A DNA stretch of 40,774 nt from NCBI GenBank assembly GCA_016931915.1, contig JAFGDU010000122.1, forward strand, positions 1 to 40,774, in the 5' to 3' direction. Source of the stretch: Actinomycetota bacterium. GTDB taxonomy: Bacteria; Actinomycetota; Geothermincolia; Geothermincolales; RBG-13-55-18. How positions within the stretch are numbered: position 1 is the stretch's first letter; every line of letters starts with the position of its first letter. The translations under genes were made by a program, and so were the position numbers. Positions 1-9,085 of the stretch are shown here, piece by piece. Under the pieces are notes generated by a model, which saw only the letters and a program-made list of their open reading frames with translations, had not been told where the DNA came from and searched no databases.

Positions 1-2
1 AG

Positions 3-1361
3 ACGGACGGCCATCTATATATAAAGGAGGCACTGGAGAGGGGGGCGGCCGCCCTGGTGGTAGAGGAAGGCTGGGAACGCCCGGCGGAGCTTCTCACACA
101 CGCGGCGGTGGTCCGGACGGGGAATACACGCCTGGCTATGGCACTGCTCTCCGACCGCTTCTGGGGACATCCCAGCGCGCAGCTGGCGCTGGTGGGCGTG
201 ACCGGCACCAACGGCAAGACAACCACCGCCCACCTGGTGGAGGCTGCGGCGGCCCGGGCCGGAATGGTATCGGGGCTTATCGGGACGGTGGTCTATCGCG
301 TCGCGGGCCGCGAGCTTCCGGTGGGCAGGACCACGCCGGAGTCCGCCGACCTGCAGGAGATCCTGGCTGCCATGGTGGAGGCGGGATGCGAGATGGCGAG
401 CATGGAGGTATCCTCCCACGCCCTGTCGCTTCACCGCGTCGACGCCTGCGAATTCAGGGTCGCGGTGTTCACCAACCTCAGCCAGGACCATCTCGATTTC
501 CACGCCGATATGGAAGACTACTACCGGGCCAAGGAGCGCCTCTTCCTGCCCGCTTCGCTGGGAGGCCTCGAGGCGCGCGCCGCGGTTATAAACGTGGATG
601 ACCCCAGCGGCAGGCGCCTGGCGGAGAGTGCGGACGGCGAAGTACTCACCTTTGGCGTGGATGAGGAGGCGGATCTGCGGGGACGGCTGCTGGATGCCGG
701 ACTCAAGTCGAGCAGCGTGGAGGTCACCTACAAGGGCCAGCGCTGGCAGGGTACCACCGCCCTTACAGGGCGCTTCAACCTCTATAACATCCTGGCCGCA
801 TTGGGAACGTGTATCATGCTGGGGCTGGACGCCGCATCGTCCCTGGAAGGCATCCTCTCTCAGCGCGGTGTTCCCGGGAGGTTCCAGGCGGTGGAGGCGG
901 GACAGGAATTCGCGGTACTTGTGGATTACGCACATACCCCCGACTCCCTGCGCCGCGTGCTGCAGGCGGCAAGGGAGATCGCCCCGGGGCGGGTAATAGC
1001 CGTCTTTGGCTGTGGCGGGGACCGCGACCGGGGCAAGCGACCCATGATGGGTGAGATCGCGGTGCGGGAGGCGGACCTCGCCTTTGTGACCTCGGACAAT
1101 CCGCGCAGCGAGGACCCCCTGGCCATCATCGCGGATATTGAGGAGGGGGCGCGGTCCGTGGGTGGTGGAGGGACCTACACCGTAATAGCCGACAGGCGCC
1201 GTGCCATTGTGGCCGCGGTCCTCGAGGCGGAGGAGTACGACGTGGTGGTGATCGCCGGCAAGGGGCACGAGAAAGGCCAGATCTTCGCGGACCGGGTGGT
1301 GCCCTTCGACGACGTGGAGGAAGCGGAATCGGCGCTTAAAAAAAGGATGGCAAAGCGATGA
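3..1361 (+). CDS. murE: UDP-MurNAc-tripeptide synthetase MurE (5' partial)
   Basis: MurE adds the third amino acid of the peptidoglycan stem peptide to UDP-MurNAc-L-Ala-D-Glu in the cytoplasm, using ATP. The frame is open from base 3 and the residues before the first possible start (GTG at 57), reading GHLYIKEALERGAAALVVEE, are typical of the MurE N-terminal domain, so the gene begins left of the window. Visible motifs are the ATP loop GTNGKTTT, the central SMEVSSHAL and FTNLSQDHLDFH, the GRFNLYN motif and the C-terminal VDYAHTPDSL and VFGCGGDRDRGKRP. The specificity motif is DNPR (SDNPRSEDP), which in characterised MurEs marks meso-diaminopimelate addition; this points to DAP-type peptidoglycan. 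The stop overlaps the murF start as ATGA. Confidence 0.96.
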   Translation, partial: TDGHLYIKEALERGAAALVVEEGWERPAELLTHAAVVRTGNTRLAMALLSDRFWGHPSAQLALVGVTGTNGKTTTAHLVEAAAARAGMVSGLIGTVVYRVAGRELPVGRTTPESADLQEILAAMVEAGCEMASMEVSSHALSLHRVDACEFRVAVFTNLSQDHLDFHADMEDYYRAKERLFLPASLGGLEARAAVINVDDPSGRRLAESADGEVLTFGVDEEADLRGRLLDAGLKSSSVEVTYKGQRWQGTTALTGRFNLYNILAALGTCIMLGLDAASSLEGILSQRGVPGRFQAVEAGQEFAVLVDYAHTPDSLRRVLQAAREIAPGRVIAVFGCGGDRDRGKRPMMGEIAVREADLAFVTSDNPRSEDPLAIIADIEEGARSVGGGGTYTVIADRRRAIVAAVLEAEEYDVVVIAGKGHEKGQIFADRVVPFDDVEEAESALKKRMAKR

Positions 1362-2758
1362 TACCCATGCGCGCCGCCGAGATAGCCCAGGCCGCGGGGG
1401 CCGTGCTGGTGCAGGAGGGCGCCAGGCCGTCGCGCCTCATATCCAGGGTCTCGACGGACACGCGCACGCTCAAAAAAGGCGCCCTCTTCGTGGCCTTGAA
1501 GGGCGATCGCTACGATGCCAACGATTACCTGGAGCAGGCCCTGGAGAGGGGAGCGGCGGCGCTGCTCGTCGCACGCATAACGCCATCGGTATTGCGCCGG
1601 GCGAGAAAGAATGAGACCGCCGTGCTGCATGCGCGCTCCACCATCCGCGCCCTCTCCAGGCTGGCAGGCTGGCAGAGGGAGCTGAGCCCGGCCCGCGTGG
1701 TGGGGATAACCGGCTCCACCGGAAAGACCTTGACCAAGGACTTCACAGCTGCGGTGCTTGCGGGTGCCGGGAAGGTGAACGCTTCACAGGGCAGCTTCAA
1801 CAACGAGATCGGGGTCCCCCTCACCATTCTGGCGGGAGGGGACGACACCGACTTCATGGTACTGGAGATGGGATCGCGGGGAGGCGGCCATATCAGGGAG
1901 CTGTGCGGGTTCGCACGCCCGGAGATAGGCGTGGTCACCAACATTGGATGGACGCATTTGCGTTTCTTCCGCACCAGGGATGCACTGGCCAGGGCCAAGG
2001 CCGAGCTGCTGGAATCGCTGCCCCCCACGGGCAGGGCGGTGATCAACGCTGACGACGATTACGCGGACTACCTGTGTAGCACCAGTCCGTGCCCGGTGGT
2101 GACCTTCGGGCATTCGAGCCGGGCGGACCTACGTGCCGAGGGAGTAGAGGTGGATAAATCTGGGAAGGTCATCTTTACCTTGAAGTCGAAAGGAGGTGAT
2201 AAAGCGAGAATCGCCGTGCCGTTGCCCGGCCGTCACAACGTGGAGAACGTGATGGCGGCCGCGGCGGTAGGAAAGATCATGGGGGTTGATATGGAAAGCA
2301 TTGCAGAGGGGATTGCGAATGCGAAGACGACGGGATGGAGGATGGAGATGATCAACAAACCTGAGGAGATCACCATCATCAACGACGCCTATAACGCCAA
2401 CCCCGTCTCCATGCGCTCGGCCCTGATGGCCCTTGGCGACATCTCCCGCCAGAAAAGGGCCATAGCCGTGCTCGGAGACATGGGGGAGCTGGGCCCCGTG
2501 TCGGAGAAGGCCCATCAGGAACTGGGGAAGCTGGCCGTGGACTACGGCACCGATATCCTCATCACCGTGGGCAGGAAGTCGCGCAAGACGGCCCAGGCGG
2601 CGCGGGAGAACGGTCTCCCCCGGGGCAGCATATTCGCGACTGACGGCGTTGACAAGGCGGCGGAGGTTCTGCGGGCCATCATCGAGCCCGGAGACGTGGT
2701 GCTGATAAAGGGCTCCCGTTTCCTCGGACTCGAGAGGCTTGTCGACCTGGTGGCATAG
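1358..2758 (+). CDS. murF: UDP-MurNAc-tripeptide:D-Ala-D-Ala ligase MurF
   Basis: MurF joins the D-Ala-D-Ala dipeptide (made by Ddl in this cluster) to UDP-MurNAc-tripeptide, the last cytoplasmic precursor step. The 466-residue length is normal. The N-terminal uridine-binding domain is followed by the ATP loop GITGSTGKT at about residues 116-124, then NNEIGVPLTIL, EMGSRGGGHI, TNIGWTHL, PGRHNVENV and the C-terminal INDAYNANPVSM and LGDMGELG motifs. The start ATG at 1358 overlaps the murE stop, implying translational coupling; an ATG at 1367 is an alternative start nine bases downstream. Confidence 0.96.
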   Translation: MIPMRAAEIAQAAGAVLVQEGARPSRLISRVSTDTRTLKKGALFVALKGDRYDANDYLEQALERGAAALLVARITPSVLRRARKNETAVLHARSTIRALSRLAGWQRELSPARVVGITGSTGKTLTKDFTAAVLAGAGKVNASQGSFNNEIGVPLTILAGGDDTDFMVLEMGSRGGGHIRELCGFARPEIGVVTNIGWTHLRFFRTRDALARAKAELLESLPPTGRAVINADDDYADYLCSTSPCPVVTFGHSSRADLRAEGVEVDKSGKVIFTLKSKGGDKARIAVPLPGRHNVENVMAAAAVGKIMGVDMESIAEGIANAKTTGWRMEMINKPEEITIINDAYNANPVSMRSALMALGDISRQKRAIAVLGDMGELGPVSEKAHQELGKLAVDYGTDILITVGRKSRKTAQAARENGLPRGSIFATDGVDKAAEVLRAIIEPGDVVLIKGSRFLGLERLVDLVA

Positions 2759-2835
2759 ACGATAGTGACATAGAATAGTCGCTTGAAAGACCGGGGCGTC
2801 CGGCCTTACGGGAGACTATAGAGGAGGAAGAACCC

Positions 2836-3855
2836 TTGTACAGGGTTATGCTGGCTTTACTGACGGGGCTGGTTATATGCATATTTGGTATGCCTCTGCT
2901 CATGGGCTGGCTGAGGAGGCGCGGCATCGGCCAGTTCATTCGCGAGGACGGACCGCAGGCCCATCTCGCCAAGAAGGGTACTCCCACCATGGGAGGGATA
3001 CTCATCGTGTTATCCGCGCTGGTGGGATTCCTGCTGTGGGCGCAGAAACTCCAGGCCGGGACCGGGTTCGCCCTTGGGCTGGCGCTTATCGGCGGGGGTC
3101 TGCTGGGGTTCGCGGACGACTATACCAAGCTGCGTTACGCGCGATCGTTGGGCTTGAAAGGGCGTACGAAGCTCTTCTGGCAGCTGGCCCTGTCCATAGC
3201 CCTGGCCTACCTGGCCACGCAGCATTTCGGGGTGGACACGAAGCTGTATTTCTTCCGCACGGACGCGGTCATCTGCGACCTGGGCCCGTTTTATTATCTG
3301 CTCGTCTTCATCATGGTCATCGGGACCGCCAACGCCGTGAACCTCACCGACGGCCTGGACGGGCTGGCTTCGGGAGCCACCATCCTGGTCATGACCGCGT
3401 ATATACTCATCGCCTTCACCATGTTCCGCAACCACGAGTTCCTCTACACCCACGTACAGGGCTCGCTGGACATAGCAATCTTTTCGGGCGCGGTGATGGG
3501 AAGCTGTATCGGTTTCCTGTGGTGGAACTCACCGCCCGCGTATATCTTCATGGGGGACACGGGGTCGATGGCCCTCGGGTGCAGCCTGGCTGCGGTGGCC
3601 ATCCTCTCCAAGACGGAGCTGCTCCTCATCGTGCTGGGAGGTCTCTTCGTCATCGAGACCCTTTCCGTCGCCATACAGGTTGCGGTGTTCAAGATGACAC
3701 GCAAGCGGGTGTTCCGCATGGCGCCGCTTCACCACCATTTCGAGCTCAAGGGTTGGTCGGAGGTGACCACCCTCATCAGGTTGTGGATCGTGGAAGGATT
3801 TTTCGTAGGAATAGGCTTCATCATCTTTTATATCAATTACGTCGGGGGTAAGTAG
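2836..3855 (+). CDS. mraY: Phospho-MurNAc-pentapeptide transferase MraY
   Basis: MraY transfers phospho-MurNAc-pentapeptide from UDP to undecaprenyl phosphate at the inner face of the membrane, forming lipid I. It has 339 residues with about ten hydrophobic segments. Diagnostic motifs are KKGTPTMGG near residues 40-50, the aspartate pair in FADDYTKL, NLTDGLDGLA, the catalytic FMGDTGSMALG and the cytoplasmic MAPLHHHFELKGW loop. I chose TTG at 2836 because a clear GAGGAGG Shine-Dalgarno lies about eight bases upstream (2821-2828); ATG at 2848 is possible but too far from it. The 77 bp after murF is the longest gap among the mur genes up to ddl and holds no clear promoter. Confidence 0.95.
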   Translation: MYRVMLALLTGLVICIFGMPLLMGWLRRRGIGQFIREDGPQAHLAKKGTPTMGGILIVLSALVGFLLWAQKLQAGTGFALGLALIGGGLLGFADDYTKLRYARSLGLKGRTKLFWQLALSIALAYLATQHFGVDTKLYFFRTDAVICDLGPFYYLLVFIMVIGTANAVNLTDGLDGLASGATILVMTAYILIAFTMFRNHEFLYTHVQGSLDIAIFSGAVMGSCIGFLWWNSPPAYIFMGDTGSMALGCSLAAVAILSKTELLLIVLGGLFVIETLSVAIQVAVFKMTRKRVFRMAPLHHHFELKGWSEVTTLIRLWIVEGFFVGIGFIIFYINYVGGK

Positions 3856-5288
3856 TGCGGATGGCAGCGGTATCCGATAAAGAGGGATTGCAGGAAGTCG
3901 AGTCCGTGCTCGTGGTGGGCCTCGGTATCTCCGGCATCGCCGCAGCCGGCAAACTGCTGCGCGAAGGCAGGAAGGTGACGGTGAACGATATCTCCGAGGC
4001 GGAGCCAGTGCGCAGGGCGGCGGACGAGCTGTCCGCGCGGGGGGCACGCGCCGTCCTGGGGTACCACGAGCCCTCCCTGCTCGGGGGGGTAGACCTGGTG
4101 GTGGTCAGCCCGGGAGTCCCCTCGCGGCTGGCGCTGCTGCGCGAAGCGGAGGCGAGAAAGATCCCGGTATGGAGCGAGGTGGAACTCGCCTGGAGATACG
4201 CACGGGGGCCGGTGATCGCGGTTACCGGGACCAACGGCAAGACCACAACCGTGAGCATGATCGAGTGGATATTCGAGTACGCTGGAAGGCCGGCCATAGC
4301 GGCAGGTAATATCGGCCACCCCTTTATAACGGCGGTGGAGGAGGCCGCGCCGGGAGACGTGCTGGTGGTGGAGGTATCGAGCTTCCAGCTCACCTTTGCG
4401 CGTGCGTTCAAGCCGGCAGTCGCCGTACTCTTGAATATCGCCGAGGACCATTTCGACTGGCATTCCGACATGGCAGAATATGTAAAAGCCAAAGCGCGCA
4501 TCTGGATGAACCAGGGGGATGAAGACGTGGCGGTGTGCAACCTGGACGACCCCCTGTGCGCGCGGGAAGCAGCGCAGGCACCATCCCGAGTCCTTTATTT
4601 CTCACGCGGCGAAGATGCGAGGGCGGAGATATTCCTGAGCGGTGGCAGGATGCTGTACCGTCCGCTGCGCGGTGCCGGCCGGGGCCCGTTACCCGCGGAG
4701 ATCATGCGTAGCGAGGACCTCGCATTGCCCGGCGAACACAACCTGGAAAACGCCATGGCCGCTGCGGGCGCGGCGATATCCCTGGGGATAGACGCCGGGA
4801 AGGCGGGAGAGGCCCTGGCCTCTTTCCAGGGCCTCTCCCACCGCCTGCAGCCGGTGGGAGAGATAGACGGGGTGAGCTTCTACAACGATTCCAAGGCCAC
4901 CAATCCCCATGCCGCCAGGTGCGCCCTTGGCGCTTTCCCCGGCCCACTGGTGGTCATCCTGGGAGGCAGGAACAAGGGGCTTGGTTTCGGCGAGCTGGCG
5001 GGTGCGCTGCGGGAGCGCGGAGGCATAAGGGCCGTATACCTCATCGGAGAGGCCGCACAGGAGATCCTGGAGGCACTGCGTGGAGGGGAAGAGACGTTAA
5101 ACGTGCGCGTGCTGCCGGGGCTGGAGGATGTCTTTGCGGAGCTGCCGCATACGGTGGAGAGCGGAGATGTGGTGCTGTTCAGCCCGGCATGCGCTTCATT
5201 CGACCGCTACGACGACTACAAGCACCGGGGAAGACATTTCCACGCTCTGGTGGAGGAATACCGCAAGGGGAGAGAGTCCGGTGGGTGA
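3855..5288 (+). CDS. murD: UDP-MurNAc-L-alanine:D-glutamate ligase MurD
   Basis: MurD adds D-glutamate to UDP-MurNAc-L-Ala. The 477-residue protein has the N-terminal Rossmann-like segment VVGLGISGIA, the ATP loop VTGTNGKTTT at about residue 120, EVSSFQL, LNIAEDHFDWH, GEHNLENAM and the C-terminal NDSKATNPHAA, LGGRNKG and FSPACASFD motifs. GTG at 3855 overlaps the mraY stop by one base (TAGTG); ATG at 3861 is an alternative start. The 3' end overlaps ftsW by eight bases. Confidence 0.95.
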   Translation: MRMAAVSDKEGLQEVESVLVVGLGISGIAAAGKLLREGRKVTVNDISEAEPVRRAADELSARGARAVLGYHEPSLLGGVDLVVVSPGVPSRLALLREAEARKIPVWSEVELAWRYARGPVIAVTGTNGKTTTVSMIEWIFEYAGRPAIAAGNIGHPFITAVEEAAPGDVLVVEVSSFQLTFARAFKPAVAVLLNIAEDHFDWHSDMAEYVKAKARIWMNQGDEDVAVCNLDDPLCAREAAQAPSRVLYFSRGEDARAEIFLSGGRMLYRPLRGAGRGPLPAEIMRSEDLALPGEHNLENAMAAAGAAISLGIDAGKAGEALASFQGLSHRLQPVGEIDGVSFYNDSKATNPHAARCALGAFPGPLVVILGGRNKGLGFGELAGALRERGGIRAVYLIGEAAQEILEALRGGEETLNVRVLPGLEDVFAELPHTVESGDVVLFSPACASFDRYDDYKHRGRHFHALVEEYRKGRESGG

Positions 5289-6657
5289 GCAGGCCGCAGC
5301 CAGGAAGCATGGCGCCGGTAACAGGAAGGACCCGCGGGCGCTGGTGGAGGCCAGGCGCAGGCGGGCCGAGAGTATGCCGGCCAGGAGTGCGCCTCAACGT
5401 GCGGTCAAAAAACTGCGCGCCGTGCCCAGAGAAGAAGTCACTGGCCGTCACGCGGCGGGAGGATTGACGCGTACCGGCTACGGCATACTGGGCGTGTCGC
5501 TGATCATGTTCCTCTTCGGCATGGTGATGATCTTCTCGGCCAGTTCGGGCCTGGCCTTGCATACTCACGGCTCGAGCTATTACTACCTGCTGCGACAGGC
5601 GATATGGTTTGTCGTGGGCCTGGCGGCAATGGCCGCGCTGGCCTACACGGATTATCACCGTGTCGCCGAGTTCTCGCCGGTGCTGGTCATCATCGCCCTT
5701 GCCGCCCTGGCGGCGGTGCCCTTCTTCGGTACCGAGGCATTCGGATCCAAGCGTTCCATCAGCGTCGGGCCCATAGTAGTACAGCCGTCCGAGATCGCAA
5801 AGATGGCCCTGCTGCTCTTCGCCGTATATATATACAGCAAACGCGAGGGGAAGCTTGACAGCTGGCGGGAGATGATTATGCCGGTGCTCGTGGTAACCGG
5901 CATAGCCTGCCTGCTCATTATCACCGAGCCCGACCTGGGGACCATGCTCGTCGTCGCTGTCTCGGTGTTCGCGGTCCTGTACCTGGCCGGGGCATCGTTG
6001 CGCAAGCTGGTCTTCCTGGCGCTGCTGGGCGGCGGGGCCACCGTGCTGTTCATCTTCACCTCCGCCTATCGCAAGGCGCGCTTCCTCGCCTTCCTCGACC
6101 CGTGGAGCGCCCCGCGGGAGGGCGGGTTCCATATCATACAGTCCATGATCGCGCTGGGCTCGGGGCATGTATCAGGGCTGGGCCTGGGCATGAGCCGGCA
6201 GAAGTTCTTCTACCTCCCCAATGCCCACACGGACTTCATCTTCTCTATCATCGGAGAGGAAGCGGGGCTTATCGGCACGCTGTCCGTGCTGGCGCTTTTC
6301 GCGGCCTTCATCTATCTGGGATTCAGAGCGGCCAGGGGTGCGCCCGACCGGCTTGGGCGTCTCATGGCCACGGGTATTATCTGCATGCTCGGCGTGCAGG
6401 CACTGATCAACATGGGGGCCGCAACGGGCGTCCTGCCCATAACAGGCATAACGCTGCCGTTTTTCAGCTATGGCGGCTCATCGTTGGTGATTTGTATGTG
6501 CCTTGCCGGTATACTCATAAACGTCTCCCGCCAGGAAGGTGGGGCGGTATCGTCCAGAAATGGGAGGAAAGAGCGTGAAAGTGGCGATATGCGGAGGAGG
6601 AACAGGAGGCCATCTCCATCCCCTGCTCGCGCTGGCAGAGGAGTTCGCATCGCATGA
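5281..6657 (+). CDS. ftsW: Septal peptidoglycan glycosyltransferase FtsW
   Basis: FtsW is the SEDS-family polymerase that builds septal glycan strands from lipid II with a partner class B PBP. The start is placed at GTG 5281, eight bases inside the end of murD, with AAGGGGAGAG upstream at 5267-5276. The protein has 458 residues: a basic cytoplasmic tail of about 60 residues, then about ten membrane segments starting at LTRTGYGILGVSL. SEDS signatures are AHTDFIFSIIGEE and the C-terminal FFSYGGSSLV. The gene name rests on the dcw context, since RodA is similar in sequence. The last 27 residues, rich in Arg and Ser, are encoded in the same DNA as the beginning of murG (overlap 6575-6657). Confidence 0.93.
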   Translation: MGEQAAARKHGAGNRKDPRALVEARRRRAESMPARSAPQRAVKKLRAVPREEVTGRHAAGGLTRTGYGILGVSLIMFLFGMVMIFSASSGLALHTHGSSYYYLLRQAIWFVVGLAAMAALAYTDYHRVAEFSPVLVIIALAALAAVPFFGTEAFGSKRSISVGPIVVQPSEIAKMALLLFAVYIYSKREGKLDSWREMIMPVLVVTGIACLLIITEPDLGTMLVVAVSVFAVLYLAGASLRKLVFLALLGGGATVLFIFTSAYRKARFLAFLDPWSAPREGGFHIIQSMIALGSGHVSGLGLGMSRQKFFYLPNAHTDFIFSIIGEEAGLIGTLSVLALFAAFIYLGFRAARGAPDRLGRLMATGIICMLGVQALINMGAATGVLPITGITLPFFSYGGSSLVICMCLAGILINVSRQEGGAVSSRNGRKERESGDMRRRNRRPSPSPARAGRGVRIA

Positions 6658-7666
6658 CGATGTGGAGGTCGTACTTTACCTGAGCCGGAAGTCGCCATCG
6701 AGTGCCCTCCTGGAAGGAAAGAAAGTGATCCCCCTGGAAGTAAGGGGCTTTACCCGCGGTTTCGACACCGCGAATTTCGTGGCATTGCTGGGCCTGTGGA
6801 GGGCTTTTAAGGCCTGCCGCCGGGAGATGAAGGCCGATCCGCCTGACGTTGCGGCCGGCTTCGGCGGCTATGCCAGCGTACCCGGGGCCACTGCGGCGAT
6901 CAGCCTGGGGATACCCCTGGCCGTCCACGAGCAGAACGTCATACCCGGCCTGGCCAATCGCATGCTGGCGCCCTGGGCGCGCACACTGGCGGTATCATTC
7001 CCGACGACCCTGGTTAGATGCCGCGGCTGGAAGCGCAAAGCCGTTATCACCGGCAATCCATTGCTCCGCAAGCCCGAGCGCGTGGGCGAGGAAGAGGCCA
7101 GGCGGTATTTCGCTCTGGAGATGGCTAGGAAAACGGTTGCCGTCGTAGGAGGAAGCCAGGGTGCGGCTTCGCTCAACCGGGCGGTTCTCGAGGCTTTACC
7201 GGCATGGAAGGACCGCGGCGACCTTCAGCTGATCCATTCCGTAGGTCGCGATAAATACCAGGAATTCAAGGCCGAGGCGGCGAAGGTGGTAAGCGGCGAA
7301 ATGGTCTATCGCGCGGTGGAGTTCGTGGAGCGCATGGACCTCTTGTACCAGGCGGCGGATCTGGTGGTGTGCCGTGCCGGGGCTTCGACCATCGCTGAGC
7401 TGGCGGCAGCCGGATGCGCGGCAGTGCTGGTGCCGTACCCGTATGCCACGGCGGCCCACCAGGATGCCAATGCCGACGTGCTCGCCGACGAGGGGGCGGC
7501 CGTGGTCGTAAAGGATCGGGATCTCGACGGGCACCGTCTCAAGGTAGAAGTGGAAGGACTTCTGTCCGACGAGGGCAGGCTGGCATCCATGCGGGAGGCG
7601 GCTCTGAGGGTCGGTAAGCCCGATGCTGCCGCCAGGTTGGCGGATGTGGTGATCTCCCTGGCCTAG
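6575..7666 (+). CDS. murG: Lipid I GlcNAc transferase MurG
   Basis: MurG adds GlcNAc to lipid I, giving lipid II, at the cytoplasmic side of the membrane. The GT-B fold is recognised from GGGTGGHLHP in the first residues, AGFGGYASVPG, HEQNVIPGLANR, TGNPLL, GGSQGAASLN and the UDP-GlcNAc site around VCRAGASTIAELAA and YPYATAAHQDANA. GTG at 6575 was chosen because GGGAGG lies at 6562-6567 at good spacing; the in-frame ATG at 6560 would add five residues. From GTG the protein is 363 residues, normal for the family. The start is inside ftsW, which continues 83 bases into murG. Confidence 0.95.
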   Translation: MKVAICGGGTGGHLHPLLALAEEFASHDDVEVVLYLSRKSPSSALLEGKKVIPLEVRGFTRGFDTANFVALLGLWRAFKACRREMKADPPDVAAGFGGYASVPGATAAISLGIPLAVHEQNVIPGLANRMLAPWARTLAVSFPTTLVRCRGWKRKAVITGNPLLRKPERVGEEEARRYFALEMARKTVAVVGGSQGAASLNRAVLEALPAWKDRGDLQLIHSVGRDKYQEFKAEAAKVVSGEMVYRAVEFVERMDLLYQAADLVVCRAGASTIAELAAAGCAAVLVPYPYATAAHQDANADVLADEGAAVVVKDRDLDGHRLKVEVEGLLSDEGRLASMREAALRVGKPDAAARLADVVISLA

Positions 7667-7675
7667 GAGGAAGGT

Positions 7676-9079
7676 GTGGAGGGAAACGAGAGGATACACT
7701 TCGTGGGTATAGGCGGTGCGGGCATGAGCGCCATCGCCGTAGTGCTGCTGGCCAGGGGCATGCAGGTGAGTGGCTCGGATATCAAGGAATCGCGCAACAC
7801 GCGGCGCTTGCGCCAGATGGGGGCGCGCATTTTTATCGGGCACAGGCCGGAGAACGTTGAGAACGCGGACATGCTGGTGGTGTCGTCCGCGATATCGGAC
7901 CGCAACCGCGAGCTCCAGCGGGCGCAGGAACTGGGGATGAAGGTGTTGCCGCGGGCGGCCATGCTAGATGTGATCATGGAGGACGGCAGGGGTATCGCCA
8001 TCGCGGGGACGCATGGCAAGACCACCACCACTTCCATGATCGCCATGATCATGCGAGAATCGGGCCTCGATCCCACCTACGTCGTGGGCGGGGAGTTGAA
8101 CGATGTGGGAAGCAACGCATACGCGGGGAGCGGTGAATACGTCATCGCCGAGGCGGACGAGAGTGATGGCTCCTTCCTGCTGCTGCGTCCCTGGGCAGAG
8201 GTGATAACCAACGTCGAGGAGGACCACCTGGACTTCTTTGCCAACGAAGAGGAGGTGCGCGGTTACTTCCGCCGCTTCGTGGAGTTGCTGCCCCCCGAAG
8301 GCCTGCTGGTCCTGGCCGGAGACGATCCAGGTGCCGCGTCACTCAGGGGATGCGGAGCGGCGCGGGAGACAACCTTCGGGGAGGGGGAAGACAACGACTA
8401 TCGCTATGCGGGATTGAGCCTCTTTCCGGGCGGCAGCGAATTCCAGGTCTGGAGGGACGCGGAGAGGTTGGGAGAGATAAGGCTAAAAATCCCGGGACTG
8501 CACAACGTGCAAAACGCTATGGCCGCACTTACGCTCACCGTTTCGCTGGGAGTTGACTTCGAGTCCGCGGCGCATGCGCTGCACGCGTTCCGCGGCGTGC
8601 AGCGCCGCTACCAGTTCATGGACGAGGTGGAGGGGATCAGGCTCATAGACGACTATGCCCATCATCCCTCGGAAGTGCGCACGACCCTCAGGGCGGCAGC
8701 CCTCGAGGATGCCGAGCGCCTGGTGTGCGTCTTCCAGCCTCACCGCTATACGCGCACCGCCGCGCTATGGGAGGAGCTGGGCGGTTCCTTGCTCGGGGCC
8801 GACCTGGTGATCATTACAGACGTTTATGCGGCGGGCGAGGATCCGCTTCCCGGAGTGAACGGCAAACTCATCGTCAACGCAGTTCTCGATGCGGAGCCGG
8901 CGAAACAGGTGGTTTATATTCCCCAGCGCTCTCTTCTGGGGGAGGCTATTGCACGTTTGCTGAGACCAGGCGACCTGGTACTGACCATGGGGGCGGGGGA
9001 TATTACCCAGTGCGCGGGGGAGATAGCAGGCATGCTCCGCGAGAGCAGGGAGGGGCGCTGCGGGACCGGGGAGAGCTGA
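7676..9079 (+). CDS. murC: UDP-MurNAc:L-alanine ligase MurC
   Basis: MurC catalyses the first amino acid addition, L-Ala onto UDP-MurNAc. The 467-residue protein starts with the hallmark HFVGIGGAGMSAIA, then GTHGKTTTTSM (ATP loop), EADESDGSF, NVEEDHLDFF, GLHNVQNAMAA, DDYAHHPSEVR, FQPHRYTRT and VYAAGEDP. GTG at 7676 follows the murG stop by nine bases, with the Shine-Dalgarno GGAGGAAGG overlapping the murG stop codon. All four Mur ligases (C, D, E, F) are present in the cluster. Confidence 0.96.
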   Translation: MEGNERIHFVGIGGAGMSAIAVVLLARGMQVSGSDIKESRNTRRLRQMGARIFIGHRPENVENADMLVVSSAISDRNRELQRAQELGMKVLPRAAMLDVIMEDGRGIAIAGTHGKTTTTSMIAMIMRESGLDPTYVVGGELNDVGSNAYAGSGEYVIAEADESDGSFLLLRPWAEVITNVEEDHLDFFANEEEVRGYFRRFVELLPPEGLLVLAGDDPGAASLRGCGAARETTFGEGEDNDYRYAGLSLFPGGSEFQVWRDAERLGEIRLKIPGLHNVQNAMAALTLTVSLGVDFESAAHALHAFRGVQRRYQFMDEVEGIRLIDDYAHHPSEVRTTLRAAALEDAERLVCVFQPHRYTRTAALWEELGGSLLGADLVIITDVYAAGEDPLPGVNGKLIVNAVLDAEPAKQVVYIPQRSLLGEAIARLLRPGDLVLTMGAGDITQCAGEIAGMLRESREGRCGTGES

Positions 9080-9085
9080 TGCGGC

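Noticed and set aside
5179-6168. 329-codon open frame on the - strand inside ftsW
   Set aside because: Shadow of ftsW codon bias; no recognisable protein features.
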